The notes under the pieces were generated by a model. That model was not told the DNA's origin and did no database searches. It worked only from the letters and a program-made list of their open reading frames with translations. Positions 15,342 through 24,905 of a stretch of 64,000 nt of DNA are shown in pieces (positions within the stretch are counted from its first letter, which is position 1; every line of letters begins with the position of its first letter). The stretch is taken from the NCBI RefSeq assembly GCF_900129235.1, contig NZ_FQUV01000005.1:248001-312000 (forward strand), in the 5' to 3' direction. A program made the translations under genes and the position numbers. This stretch comes from Litoreibacter ascidiaceicola. GTDB taxonomy: Bacteria > Pseudomonadota > Alphaproteobacteria > Rhodobacterales > Rhodobacteraceae.

Positions 15342-16079
15342 ATGTGCAACCGCGTTCTAGTTGTCGATGATGACGGTCAGTTGACCGCCTTCTTGAAGAG
15401 GTTTCTGGACAAGCAGGGGTTCAAAACCGACATTGCCGCAACTGGACGTGACGCGCGTCATTTGCTGAAGTCGGACACATATGCGTTGGTAGTACTTGAT
15501 TTAAATCTGCCAGATGCAGACGGTTTGGAAATAGCCGGTGAAATCCGACACGAGTCCCAGACACCCGTCATAATGCTAACCGCGCGCGACGAAGTTTATG
15601 ACCGAATTGTCGGCCTGGAGATCGGCGCGGACGACTACGTCACCAAACCATATGAACCACGAGAACTGCTGGCGCGGATCAGGTCAGTATTAAGACGGTC
15701 CACGTCTAATGAGCCGAACAACGAACCAATAGAAGCGCAAACGATACGCTTCATGGGACTGGAACTTAGCCTTTCTCAACGCACACTAATCAATGCGTCA
15801 GATAACCACGCCATCCCACTGACCAACACAGAGTTTACGCTGCTCCATGCATTAGTTCAGCATGCGAATAAAGTGCTTTCGCGTGCGGCAATCATGGATA
15901 CGCTGTATGGAAACAGCGTCACAGTAACTGACCGGGCGATCGATGCCCATGTCACTAGGCTGCGGCGAAAGATTGATATCAATGATGGTAGTGCGTCGTT
16001 AATCCGCGCAGTGCATGGAAAAGGATATGTATTTGCAGCCGAGCTCGAATTGGTAAACTTTGCCCGCGAAGAGCAGTAG
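15342..16079 (+). CDS. OmpR/PhoB-type response regulator
   Basis: 245-aa transcription factor. Receiver domain with the acidic pocket Asp9-Asp11, phospho-acceptor Asp53 (VVLDLNLPDADG), the Thr of MLTA and Lys of VTKPYEP; then a winged-helix DNA-binding domain with the recognition-helix signature DRAIDAHVTRLRRKI. Length is normal. It is transcribed away from the hybrid kinase gene, so the two form a two-component system. GC is visibly lower than in the genes to the right, like the idr genes, and it marks the right edge of the island. Likely targets are its own divergent promoter and the idr promoter region. Confidence 0.92.
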   Translation: MCNRVLVVDDDGQLTAFLKRFLDKQGFKTDIAATGRDARHLLKSDTYALVVLDLNLPDADGLEIAGEIRHESQTPVIMLTARDEVYDRIVGLEIGADDYVTKPYEPRELLARIRSVLRRSTSNEPNNEPIEAQTIRFMGLELSLSQRTLINASDNHAIPLTNTEFTLLHALVQHANKVLSRAAIMDTLYGNSVTVTDRAIDAHVTRLRRKIDINDGSASLIRAVHGKGYVFAAELELVNFAREEQ

Positions 16080-16437
16080 TCCTGCATCGCTGACTCTTAC
16101 ATTAACCTCCGCGTATGTCTGCTCCGCGCCCGTCGCGCATGTTGTGGCCTCAGACTGGCAGCGCACCGCCCCAAACGCATCACACATTTCGGCCCAGCCC
16201 AAAGTATGCTCGCAACCGCTCGGGCATCCCGTGCGTCAAAGCCACACACTTCCTTAACCATCCTTACCGACCGCCCCGTTAACCCCGCCCCAGCCACACA
16301 TGTTGCCCGACGCAAAGCCGACAGGGTGCAGACGGTTTGCAGACCGCCGAAACCCCAGCATTTACTGGCGTTAACCTTCCGATTCGCGGACAAGGTGTTG
16401 CTGGCGGCCTGTCAGCGTCCGCGGCATTAACTTCCGC
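16080..16437. other. intergenic region, no gene seen
   Basis: 358 bases of C-rich sequence (plus strand) between the convergent regulator and transglycosylase genes. Frames here are Arg/Ala-rich shadows without ribosome sites. I see no strong hairpin, tRNA or repeat. It is the right junction of the lower-GC island. Confidence 0.5.
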
Positions 16438-17793
16438 CTACCGCAACCGCTTTAAGATATCCAAGCTCGCATACCCGTCCGGCACCAACCCGACAGACCG
16501 CTGGAACCCCCGCACCGCCTCGATTGTCAGCGGCCCGATCTTGCCGTCGATTTTCTTGGTGTCGAAGCCCTTGGCGGTCAGCAGCCGCTGCATCTCTTTG
16601 CGCTCTGCAAACTTCAAGGCACGGTCGCCGCGCGGCCACCCCGAGCGGATCGCCGGTTTACCCTTCAACCGGTCCGACAAATGCCCGACCCCGATCACAT
16701 AGGCATCCGCGGTGTTGTAGCGCTCGATGACCGAGAAATTCTTGAAGATCATAAACGCCGCCCCCTTTGCCCCCGCAGGCAACAGGATCGACGCCTGCCC
16801 ATGGTTGGTGACGTTCTGGCCATTCAACCCCTTGATCCCCAAAGCCCCCCATTCTGCAGGCGATTTCAGTATCTTGCGGTTCGCCAGCGCGTAGTCGAAC
16901 CCTTGAGGCAAGGTGACCTCCACCCCCCAAGGCTGGCCCTTCACCCAACCGAACTTCGCCAGATAATTAGCCGTCGACGCCAGCGCATCCGTCGGGTCAT
17001 CCCCCCAAATGTCGCGCTTGCCGTCGCCGGTGAAATCCACCGCGTAGTCCAGATAAGATGTCGGGATAAACTGTGTATGCCCCATCGCACCGGCCCATGA
17101 GCCGGTCATACTGCGCGGGGCGACGTCACCGGATTGCAGGATTTTCAGACCCGCAATCAACTGCTGCTCGAAAAACGCGCCGCGCCGCGCGTCAAATGCC
17201 AAGGTCGCAAGCGAGCCCACCAGATCCTTTGAGCCGCGGAACGTACCATAGGCGCTCTCCAGCCCCCACACGGCAGCCACAACCTCCTTGTCGACACCAT
17301 AACGCGCCTCGATCCGGTCCAGCGTGCTGCGATGCTTGGCCACCGCCGCCTTGCCATTGGCAATCCGCACGTCGCTGGCCGCACTATCGAGATAGTCCCA
17401 AAGCGTCTTGGTAAATTCGGACTGGTTGCGATCGCGCTTGATCACATCCGCATCATAGCGGACACCCTGAAACGCCTGATCAAAGGTCGCCCCGGAAATG
17501 CCATTGGCAAGCGCGCGCGGGCGGAACCCTTTGATCCATGCCTGAAACCGCGCATTGGATGCGACTAAATCAACCGGAGCAGGCTCTGCGGGGGCCGCCT
17601 CGCGCACAACGCCGCGCAAACGCGGGCGCAAGGACCGCTCCACCGCCAAGCGCGAGCTCGTAGGCGGAATGACCAGCGCCGCCTGCACCGCTGGCACGTC
17701 AAAGGCAGGCCGCAATATCGGGCGCTTCGACCCCTCGGCCAAGGCGCCCTGCGCCATGCAGATTGCGACTGTTATCGCAGTAAGAATTCTCAT
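16438..17793 (-). CDS. lytic murein transglycosylase, MltB-like (GH103) with peptidoglycan-binding domain
   Basis: Periplasmic enzyme that cleaves peptidoglycan glycan strands with 1,6-anhydro product formation. 451 aa from ATG 17793, which starts a clean signal peptide (MRILTAITVAICMAQGALA) and has AGGTG upstream; the longer frame adds 17 polar residues. The GH103 core carries the catalytic Glu in VWGLESAYG and the blocks GAMGHTQFIPTSY and DGDGKRDIW-like FTGDGKRDIWGDD. The C-terminal ~60 residues form a PG_binding_1 domain (IDGKIGPLTIEAVRGFQ). Gene 64 bp downstream of rnr on the same strand. Unlike classical MltB it has no lipobox. Confidence 0.92.
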   Translation of the reverse strand: MRILTAITVAICMAQGALAEGSKRPILRPAFDVPAVQAALVIPPTSSRLAVERSLRPRLRGVVREAAPAEPAPVDLVASNARFQAWIKGFRPRALANGISGATFDQAFQGVRYDADVIKRDRNQSEFTKTLWDYLDSAASDVRIANGKAAVAKHRSTLDRIEARYGVDKEVVAAVWGLESAYGTFRGSKDLVGSLATLAFDARRGAFFEQQLIAGLKILQSGDVAPRSMTGSWAGAMGHTQFIPTSYLDYAVDFTGDGKRDIWGDDPTDALASTANYLAKFGWVKGQPWGVEVTLPQGFDYALANRKILKSPAEWGALGIKGLNGQNVTNHGQASILLPAGAKGAAFMIFKNFSVIERYNTADAYVIGVGHLSDRLKGKPAIRSGWPRGDRALKFAERKEMQRLLTAKGFDTKKIDGKIGPLTIEAVRGFQRSVGLVPDGYASLDILKRLR

Positions 17794-17857
17794 TTTGGAC
17801 ACCTGCTCGTGTTCTCGATTTGGAAACAGTCTACCCAGAATCACGGCCCGAGGAAAG

Positions 17858-20101
17858 CTAACCCCGCTTGCGCGACAGCTTCTTCTTCAGCTTGGCACCT
17901 TTGGCCTTGTATTTGCCGGTCTTGCGCCCTTTTGGCGGACCACCACGACCGCGCCCACCCGTTTGCGGTAGCGCTTTTCCGTCCAGCTCCAGCAATTCCA
18001 GCACCAATCCGCCGGTGATCGGCGTGGCCTCCGCCAAACGCACCAGAACCCGTGCGCCTAGTCCAATCACCACGCCGGATTTTTCGCCCCGCAAGGTCTG
18101 CGCGTCGCGGTCATAGGCGAAGTATTCGCGCCCCAACGTGCCAATCGGGATCAACCCGTCTGCGCCAGACCCGTCCAGCTTCACGAACATCCCGAATTTG
18201 GCGATCCCGCTGACGCGGCCCTCCATCTCGGTCCCCACACGATCCGCCAGATAGGCGGCCAGATAGCGGTCGGTGGTGTCACGTTCCGCCACCATAGAGC
18301 GCCGCTCGGTCATCGAGATATGCTCGCCTGTCGATTTCAGATCGTCATCGACCAGCCCGTCATTGCCAAAATTATGCGCCGAGATCAGCGCACGGTGTAC
18401 AATCAAATCCGCATAGCGCCGGATGGGCGAGGTGAAATGCGCGTAATCCTTCAAGGCCAGCCCGAAATGCCCGAAATTCTGCGGCCCGTAATAGGCTTGC
18501 GTCATCGAACGCAAGGCAGAGATGTTGATCAACTCCGCCTGATCCGTCCCCTCAGCCTGTGCCAGAAGCTGGTTCAGATGCCGCGTTTGCAGCACCTGCC
18601 CCTTGGCCAGCGTCAGCCCGCTGGCCTGCACAATCTCGCGCAAGGCATCCAGTTTTTCGGGGCTGGGTTCCTCATGAACACGGTACAGCAGCGGCGTGTT
18701 GCGCGCTTTCAGTTCCTCGGCGGCGCAGACATTTGCCAACACCATGAATTCCTCGATCAGCTTGTGGGCATCCAGACGGTCCCTGAACGCGACCGAGATC
18801 ACCTTGCCGTCGTCATCCATCGCAATGCGCCGCTCCGGCAAGTCCAACTCCAAAGGTTGCCGCCGCACCCGCGCGGATTTCAACGCCTCATAGGCGGCAA
18901 ACAGCGGCGCGATCACGCTCTCCATCAACGGCGCAACCTTGTCATTCGGCGTGCCATCCTGCCCCGCCTGAACCTCTTCGTAATTCAACGACGCAGGGGA
19001 GCGCATCAGCCCGCGCGTGAACCGGTGCGCCAACTTGTTGCCTTGCGAATCCAGCACCATGCGCACGGCCATACACGGGCGTTCAACCCCCTCATGTAAC
19101 GAACACAAATCGCCCGACAGCGCCTCCGGCAGCATCGGCACCACACGGTCGGGGAAATAGGTGGAATTGCCCCGTTTGCGCGCCTCGACATCCAGCTTCG
19201 AGCCGGGCGTCACATAATACGCCACATCCGCAATCGCGACCCAAACCACATGCCCGCCCTTGTTCTTCGGGTCGTCGTCGGCGTGGGCGTAACACGCATC
19301 GTCATGGTCCCGCGCATCGCTGGGGTCGATGGTAACCAACGGCAGTTTGCGCAAATCCTCGCGCTTGCCCAGCCTCACTGGCTTGGCCGCTTCGGCCTCC
19401 GCAATCACGTCGTCAGGGAATTCATCCGGTATCCCATGCTGGTGAATGGCGATCAGCGACACCGCACGCGGCCCCGCAGGGTCGCCCAGCCGCGCCACGA
19501 TCCGCGCCTGCGGCAACCCCATCCGCGACTTCGGCCCCGTCTGCTCCGCCTCGACCAACTCGCCGTCTAGTGCGCCGGACACGGCACCCGGCGGCACCCG
19601 CCATTCCTTGTCGTCACCCTTGTCGATGGGCGTCACCCGCCCGCCTTCCGCGCCTTTGCGGTAGATGCCCAAAATCTTCGCCGGTCCCGTGCCGATGCGC
19701 CGGATCAGACGCGCCTCGTAGGCATGATCCTCGCCCGACACCTTGGTCAGGCGGCACAATACGCGGTCGCCTTCGGCCAAAGCCGGATCGCCGTCCTTGG
19801 CGATGAACAGAACACGCGGCGGGGTATCATCCACCTCCACCGGCTCCAGAAACAAATCGCCATCCGTATCCACTCCAATAACACGACACACCGAAACAGG
19901 CGGCAACGCCCCGTCCTCGCGGTAGGTCTTGCGCCGCTTCTCCAGATGCCCCTCGTTCTGCAATTCCTTGAGCATCCGCTTCAGATCAATCCGCGCGGCG
20001 CCCTTGATGCCAAAGGCGCGTGCGATGTCGCGCTTGTTGGTCTTGGTCGGGTTGTCCTCGATAAAGGACAGGATGTCGGCTTTGGTGGGAAGATTTTTCA
20101 T
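17858..20101 (-). CDS. rnr: ribonuclease R
   Basis: 3'-5' exoribonuclease of the RNase II/R family that degrades structured RNA and takes part in rRNA and mRNA decay. 747 aa: N-terminal winged helix (residues ~1-65), cold-shock/OB domains, central RNB domain with the metal-binding DPSDARDHDDACY cluster, S1 domain near 640-720, and a Lys/Gly-rich basic tail typical of RNase R rather than RNase II. ATG 20101 is the only good start. The small DUF2064 transferase gene and dapE lie upstream on the same strand. Confidence 0.96.
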   Translation of the reverse strand: MKNLPTKADILSFIEDNPTKTNKRDIARAFGIKGAARIDLKRMLKELQNEGHLEKRRKTYREDGALPPVSVCRVIGVDTDGDLFLEPVEVDDTPPRVLFIAKDGDPALAEGDRVLCRLTKVSGEDHAYEARLIRRIGTGPAKILGIYRKGAEGGRVTPIDKGDDKEWRVPPGAVSGALDGELVEAEQTGPKSRMGLPQARIVARLGDPAGPRAVSLIAIHQHGIPDEFPDDVIAEAEAAKPVRLGKREDLRKLPLVTIDPSDARDHDDACYAHADDDPKNKGGHVVWVAIADVAYYVTPGSKLDVEARKRGNSTYFPDRVVPMLPEALSGDLCSLHEGVERPCMAVRMVLDSQGNKLAHRFTRGLMRSPASLNYEEVQAGQDGTPNDKVAPLMESVIAPLFAAYEALKSARVRRQPLELDLPERRIAMDDDGKVISVAFRDRLDAHKLIEEFMVLANVCAAEELKARNTPLLYRVHEEPSPEKLDALREIVQASGLTLAKGQVLQTRHLNQLLAQAEGTDQAELINISALRSMTQAYYGPQNFGHFGLALKDYAHFTSPIRRYADLIVHRALISAHNFGNDGLVDDDLKSTGEHISMTERRSMVAERDTTDRYLAAYLADRVGTEMEGRVSGIAKFGMFVKLDGSGADGLIPIGTLGREYFAYDRDAQTLRGEKSGVVIGLGARVLVRLAEATPITGGLVLELLELDGKALPQTGGRGRGGPPKGRKTGKYKAKGAKLKKKLSRKRG

Positions 20102-20132
20102 GGGTACCGCCTAGCATGCCCCACGCGGGACG

Positions 20133-20732
20133 TCATTGCTTCATCTTGGTATAAATATTCACAGCACCAAGGTCCGCCACAGTATCGACGTCCCTAAGAG
20201 TATCAACATAAGCCACCCGCGCCCCGTGCAGCGACGCAACACTGTCGGCCAGCGCATATTCCGTCGACCAGCGCACGTCGTCAAAAAGCCCCGCATGGCG
20301 GCGCATCCGCTTGAGGCCAACCAACCAATAGCCGCCATCAGGCGCAGGGCCGAACACGGCCTCCGCCGATCCCAATGCCGCGAACGCGCGTGCCACATGC
20401 GCCCGTGTCACGCCCGGAATATCCGCGCCGATCAAGCAAACCGGCCCCGCTGGCATGGCATCCATTGCTGCGCCCATCCGGTCGCCCAAGTCCCCGCGAC
20501 CCTGTGCAAACCTCGGCAAATCCCCAGGCCAAACCCTGGACACCAGCCCTTCTACATCCGGCGACACCGCCAGCGCCAAGTCCCATCGCGGATCGCGCAA
20601 CCGCCGTAACAGCGCGCCCGTCTGATGGCGAAACCACCATGCCGCCCCGACCATGCCCAGATCCCGCCCCAGCCGCGTCTTCACGCGGCCCGGATGCGGC
20701 TCCTTGACCATGACGACGAGGGATTTACGCAA
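20133..20732 (-). CDS. TIGR04282/DUF2064 family glycosyltransferase-like protein
   Basis: About 199 aa. The family has a nucleotide-diphospho-sugar transferase fold related to MobA/CofC; motifs seen are [19 protein letters not shown] at the N-terminus and [12 protein letters not shown] and [14 protein letters not shown] further on. Substrate unknown. The start is not obvious: a TTG at 20732 overlaps the dapE stop (TTGCGTAA) and gives a family-like N-terminus, while the longer GTG at 20789 lies deep inside dapE and an ATG at 20711 would cut into the conserved motif. Overlap implies translational coupling to dapE. Confidence 0.82.
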   Translation of the reverse strand: MRKSLVVMVKEPHPGRVKTRLGRDLGMVGAAWWFRHQTGALLRRLRDPRWDLALAVSPDVEGLVSRVWPGDLPRFAQGRGDLGDRMGAAMDAMPAGPVCLIGADIPGVTRAHVARAFAALGSAEAVFGPAPDGGYWLVGLKRMRRHAGLFDDVRWSTEYALADSVASLHGARVAYVDTLRDVDTVADLGAVNIYTKMKQ

Positions 20733-21873
20733 AGTAGTCCTGCAAAATGCGGGTGTAGATACCTTTAAGCTGGCGCACCTGTTCCACACTCACCCGCTCA
20801 TCCACTTGATGCATCGTCTTGCCCACAAGCCCGAACTCTACCACGGGGCAATGATCTTTCACGAACCGCGCATCCGACGTCCCGCCAGAGGTGGACATCT
20901 CCGGCACCACACCCGTCTCCGCCTCGACGCTTTTGGCGACCATCGCCGACAATTCCCCCGGCGGGGTCAGGAAGCTTTCGCCCGACACTTGGGTTCTCAT
21001 CTCGACCACAGCCCCACTCTCGGCGGCGATCTTATCCGCCTCCGCCCGCAGCCACGCGATCAGGCCGTCTGACGTATGGTCGTCATTGAAGCGGATATTC
21101 ACCGTCGCGCGGCAGTCCGCCGGAATGACGTTGTTGGCGGTGTTCCCCGTATCAATCGTCGTCACCGCCAAGGTGGACGCGTCAAAATGATCCGTCCCCT
21201 CGTCCAGCACATGAGACGCCAGCCGGTCCATCAGCCGCGCCATCACCGGCACGGGGTTCAACGCGCGGTGCGGGTAGGCCGAATGCCCCTGCATACCCTT
21301 CACGGTGAAATAGGCGGTCATTGAGCCGCGACGCCCGATCTTCATCATCTCGCCCATCTTGTCGGGGCAGGTCGGTTCGCCCACCAAACAGACGCTCATC
21401 GCCTCGCCCTGCGACTTCATCCAGTCCAAGAGCGCCACGGTGCCGTCCACCGCGTCCCCTTCCTCATCGCCGGTAATCGCCAGAATCACGGCGCCGTCGG
21501 GTGGCGTCTCACGCACAAAATCCACCGCTGCGGCAGCAAAAGCAGCCACACCGGACTTCATATCGGTCGCGCCGCGCCCGTATAAATACCCGTCTTTGAT
21601 CTCCGCCCCGAACGGGTCCATCGTCCAAGCGGCCTCGTCCCCCAAAGGCACCACATCCGTGTGTCCGTTGAAGCCAAAGCTGCGTCCGTGGCCCTTGTCA
21701 CCCCAGCGCGCATAGAGGTTCGAAACTCCACCCCGGTCGACCCGCGTGCAGTCAAATCCGGCCTCTGTCAGCAGCGTTTCTAAGGCCACCAAGGCGCCCC
21801 CTTCGACAGGCGTCACCGATGCACAGCGCACTAAAGCTGCCGTTAGGTCAACAGGATCAACAGGTTGGGTCAT
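20725..21873 (-). CDS. dapE: succinyl-diaminopimelate desuccinylase
   Basis: Hydrolyses N-succinyl-LL-diaminopimelate to LL-diaminopimelate in the succinylase branch of lysine and peptidoglycan precursor synthesis. 382 aa, usual length. M20 metallopeptidase motifs: FNGHTDVVP (first metal His/Asp), [10 protein letters not shown] (bridging Asp), [10 protein letters not shown] (catalytic Glu) and the C-terminal GGTSDARF characteristic of DapE. dapD lies 3 kb away on the same strand, separated by the Hint-domain genes. The downstream DUF2064 gene overlaps its stop. Confidence 0.95.
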   Translation of the reverse strand: MTQPVDPVDLTAALVRCASVTPVEGGALVALETLLTEAGFDCTRVDRGGVSNLYARWGDKGHGRSFGFNGHTDVVPLGDEAAWTMDPFGAEIKDGYLYGRGATDMKSGVAAFAAAAVDFVRETPPDGAVILAITGDEEGDAVDGTVALLDWMKSQGEAMSVCLVGEPTCPDKMGEMMKIGRRGSMTAYFTVKGMQGHSAYPHRALNPVPVMARLMDRLASHVLDEGTDHFDASTLAVTTIDTGNTANNVIPADCRATVNIRFNDDHTSDGLIAWLRAEADKIAAESGAVVEMRTQVSGESFLTPPGELSAMVAKSVEAETGVVPEMSTSGGTSDARFVKDHCPVVEFGLVGKTMHQVDERVSVEQVRQLKGIYTRILQDYFA

Positions 21874-22170
21874 ATCGCTCTCCGCTCATTCTCCACCCCT
21901 TCTAGCCCGCCCCGTAGGTGCGGCGCAATCGCAACAGGCAGGCTGAAACTAAGGCAAAATCTTGGGGAAATTGGGCCGATCCCAAGAAAATCCTTCCCCG
22001 AAAGCAAAACCGTACGTTAACAAGATATTAATAATATTTAGCCCGAGGCAGGGTATGCGGTTCGCAATAGAACCGTTCGAGCGTTAGATTACCGAGTTCC
22101 AGCTTACGCGGAAAGAATCGTTTTCTTTCTCCGGTTTACGCTCGCCTGCCCTCTGGGGACGGAGGCAGTA
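21874..22170 (+). promoter_or_regulatory. intergenic/promoter region before the Hint-domain gene
   Basis: 297 bases. Contains an AT-rich block around 22015-22045 (TTAACAAGATATTAATAATA) of promoter type and a perfect 6-bp hairpin (22058-22063 with 22070-22075). GGAGG sits 7 bases before the ATG at 22171. dapE is transcribed away on the other strand. Confidence 0.4.
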
Positions 22171-23751
22171 ATGGTTGCAGCATCGGAAATTCCGATCAAT
22201 GAAGGCGCGTCTGCAGTGCAGATGGCCAACGAGATTTTCGGCAACGGCGCAACCGTGGTCGACGCATCTTATTCCGGTTGGTCACAGTCGTCCGGCATCT
22301 ATTCCAACGGTGACAGCGTGTCCCCCGGGGCGACGCCCAGCGATACCGGCGTGATCCTGTCCACAGGGCGGGCCAGCCACTTCACCAACTCGCGCGGGCA
22401 GGCCAACCAGGATACCAACACCTCCACAAATACGTCGGGTGCAAGCAATGATGCGCAATTCAACGCACTTGCGGGCACCAACACCTATGACGCGTCGATC
22501 CTTACTGTGGATTTCATCCCTGATGGCGATACGCTGTCATTGCAGTTCGTCTATTCCTCAGAAGAATATCCGGAATACGTGAACTCCATCTACAACGACC
22601 TTGTTGGCGTCTGGGTCAATGGGGCGCCGGTGTCACTGGCGGTGGGCGACGGGGTGTCCGACATCGGCAACATCCACGCCACCAACAACCAGAACCTGTA
22701 TAACGACAACACGACCGACGACTACAACACCGAAATGGACGGCTTCACCGTCACCCTTACGCTGACGCTGAACGTCAACCCGGGCGTGGTGAACTCCATC
22801 CGCATCGGCATCGCCGACGTGGCCGATAGCAACTACGACAGTAACCTGCTCATCGCGGGCGGCTCGATTCAAAGCGACGTGCTGGCCTATGACGATGCGT
22901 TTGACGTGGTCCAGAACGGCACCCCGACGCTCGACGTGCTGGGCAACGATGTGGAGCATCTGGGCGGCACACTTACCATCACCCATATCAACGGGCAGGC
23001 CGTGACGACCGGCAGCACCGTCACGCTGGCAACCGGCGCGCAGGTCACGTTGAACGCGGATGGGACATTCGGCTATGTGAACGATGCCGATATCGAAGAT
23101 ATCAGCTTTACCTATACGGTCGAGAACAGCTCCGGCGTGTCGGACGTCGCGTTCGTGACGGTCAACACCATCCCCTGCTTTGTTGCCGGAACCTTGGTGG
23201 AAACACCCTCCGGTGCGCGCGCGGTCGAAACTCTGGTCCCTGGCGATCTGGTCATCACCAAAGACGAGGGCGCGCAGCCCGTGCGCTGGATCGGGTCGCG
23301 CGCGGTGGACGCCACTGGAACGCTGGCCCCCATCCGCATCGAGGCCGGAGCCTTCGGCGATCACGACGCCTTGTCGGTCTCTCCGCAGCACCGCATTCTG
23401 ATCAGTGACGAGATGGCCGAAATCCTGTTTGGCGAGAAAGAGGTACTGGTCGCCGCAAAGGATCTGGTCAACGATCAGACCGTGCGCCGCGACACGTCAC
23501 ACGCGCAGGTCACTTACGTTCATATCCTCTTCGACACCCATCAGGTGGTCTATTCGGAACGCTTGGCCACCGAAAGCTTCCTACCCGGGCCGCAGTCGCT
23601 CCAAAGCTTTGACCATGACGTCATAAACGAAATCTGCACCATTTTCCCCGAGATTGATCCCATGACCGGAACTGGATATGGGGCAGCAGCGCGCACCGCG
23701 CTAAAGGGATACGAGGCGCAGCTGCTGCTGTCGCAAGGCTATGCTGCGTAG
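22171..23751 (+). CDS. secreted choice-of-anchor-L / Hint-domain protein, 526 aa
   Basis: Large acidic protein, Asp/Asn/Thr-rich, typical of type I-secreted roseobacter surface or exoproteins. Residues ~20-235 are a 'choice-of-anchor L' domain with the signature QFVYSSEEYPEYVNS. About 240-330 is a VCBS/cadherin-like segment (DVVQNGTPTLDVLGNDV). From Cys336 to about 475 is a Hint domain (CFVAGTLVETPSGARAVETL, SPQHRILI), the autoprocessing fold of inteins and hedgehog proteins; here the nucleophile Cys is intact. No Sec signal peptide, consistent with type I secretion. Ends in a non-catalytic tail. A second Hint protein follows 135 bp downstream. The role of processing in these proteins is unknown. 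Confidence 0.85.
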   Translation: MVAASEIPINEGASAVQMANEIFGNGATVVDASYSGWSQSSGIYSNGDSVSPGATPSDTGVILSTGRASHFTNSRGQANQDTNTSTNTSGASNDAQFNALAGTNTYDASILTVDFIPDGDTLSLQFVYSSEEYPEYVNSIYNDLVGVWVNGAPVSLAVGDGVSDIGNIHATNNQNLYNDNTTDDYNTEMDGFTVTLTLTLNVNPGVVNSIRIGIADVADSNYDSNLLIAGGSIQSDVLAYDDAFDVVQNGTPTLDVLGNDVEHLGGTLTITHINGQAVTTGSTVTLATGAQVTLNADGTFGYVNDADIEDISFTYTVENSSGVSDVAFVTVNTIPCFVAGTLVETPSGARAVETLVPGDLVITKDEGAQPVRWIGSRAVDATGTLAPIRIEAGAFGDHDALSVSPQHRILISDEMAEILFGEKEVLVAAKDLVNDQTVRRDTSHAQVTYVHILFDTHQVVYSERLATESFLPGPQSLQSFDHDVINEICTIFPEIDPMTGTGYGAAARTALKGYEAQLLLSQGYAA

Positions 23752-23886
23752 CATTACCCCCAAATATGGCAACAATGCCTTGGTTATTCCTCGGAATGAT
23801 CACGGCCTTTTCACGCTTTTGGCGCGGATGACCGATATCCAACATACATCCAAAGACCTGTTTGGTCGTGTGTGGGGTATTAGGTA

Positions 23887-24534
23887 ATGAGACAAATCGC
23901 GTTAAAAATATACGGGCACGAAGCCATACTGGGCCGTGAAGAGCTGTTGGAAACAGTTGCATTACGCGCCAACGGTCGTGTTGCCAACGATATGGGCCTC
24001 AAGCCCGCGTCCTCAAACATCAACGATTTGCCAGAAGCCCCCGCGAATACCGGCATGATGGCCGATACACGTATCGCAACGCCCGCAGGGCCTCGCCGCA
24101 TCGACGAATTGTCTGCCGGCGATACCGTGCTGGACGCGCAGGGCCGTGAAGCCAAAATCCGCCACGTTCTGAAAACCGACGCGCCGCGCAACTCGTTCCT
24201 GATGCGCGCGCCCTATTTCGGGTTGGACCACGATGTGGTTCTCGCCCCCGATCAAAAGATCGTCGTTACATCCGATATCGCTGAATACCTGTTTGGCGAG
24301 GAAACGGTGATCATGCCGGTTTGGGCATTGGCCGATGGTCGCAAGGTCGGCCATTATGAAACCCGCTCGACCGACCGGATGTATCAGCTACAGCTCGACA
24401 CACCCGAGCCGATGGCCATTGGCCGTTGCGCGGTATCCGCCTTGTATAAGGACGGGGCAACGCAAGGACGCGTGCTCAGCGACGAAGAAGCCCGCTGCTT
24501 CGCAACCGAGCACCGCGTCGGCTTCCAGAACTAG
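23887..24534 (+). CDS. degenerate Hint-domain protein, 215 aa
   Basis: Residues ~58-200 align by eye with the Hint domain of the preceding 526-aa protein: TRIATPAGPRRIDELSAGDTV matches TLVETPSGARAVETLVPGD, and LAPDQKIVVTSDIAEYLFGEE matches SPQHRILISDEMAEILFGEK (short parts of each are given here). The N-terminal nucleophile Cys is replaced (NTGMMADTRI instead of CFVAGTLV) and the His of the second motif is changed (APDQK for SPQHR), so self-cleavage is unlikely. The N-terminal 57 residues are unrecognised. No signal peptide. It overlaps the convergent 124-aa gene by 4 bp. Possibly a partner or immunity-like counterpart of the active Hint protein; that is speculation. Confidence 0.8.
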   Translation: MRQIALKIYGHEAILGREELLETVALRANGRVANDMGLKPASSNINDLPEAPANTGMMADTRIATPAGPRRIDELSAGDTVLDAQGREAKIRHVLKTDAPRNSFLMRAPYFGLDHDVVLAPDQKIVVTSDIAEYLFGEETVIMPVWALADGRKVGHYETRSTDRMYQLQLDTPEPMAIGRCAVSALYKDGATQGRVLSDEEARCFATEHRVGFQN

Positions 24535-24905
24535 GCGTCACCTTCGTAAAACGCGGTGGTTTGCGCCACAACGACAGAGTTCTCGTCAAGCGCCCGTTGC
24601 ATCAGCACGCGCTCTTCTTCCTCAATGTCATGCCCTTCCGCCAACCGGTCATCGAGCGAGCCGTAGCCCGTGACATCCAGCGGGGCCAACCCCGCCTGCT
24701 TCATCAGCGCCACGGTTTCGCGCACCGCTTCCGCCTCGTCCACACCACTGGCGTAGCACATCAGCGCGGCACCTGACGCCGCATCCGGCAGCCCGTCTTC
24801 CTCCTTCCGGCCAACTTCGACCAGAAGGGTGAACACTTTATGCTGCTTCTTTGGTTTATCCTTAACCATCAGCGACTCATGCGCCTCCGTCCAAAGCTCT
24901 GCCAT
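24531..24905 (-). CDS. hypothetical protein coupled to dapD, 124 aa
   Basis: Acidic soluble protein with no signal peptide or membrane segment. The middle has the pattern EAEAVRETVALMKQAGLAPL (ferredoxin-like alpha/beta character) followed by DVTGYGSLDDRLAEGHDI; the family is conserved in Rhodobacterales in my recollection but has no named function. Its ATG overlaps the dapD stop (TAATG), so it is translationally coupled to dapD. The tail overlaps the end of the convergent Hint gene by 4 bp. Confidence 0.75.
   Translation of the reverse strand: MAELWTEAHESLMVKDKPKKQHKVFTLLVEVGRKEEDGLPDAASGAALMCYASGVDEAEAVRETVALMKQAGLAPLDVTGYGSLDDRLAEGHDIEEEERVLMQRALDENSVVVAQTTAFYEGDA

Noticed and set aside
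16097-16393. 98-aa minus-strand frame in the intergenic region
   Set aside because: Arg/Ala/Cys-rich, no ribosome site, no resemblance to a protein family.
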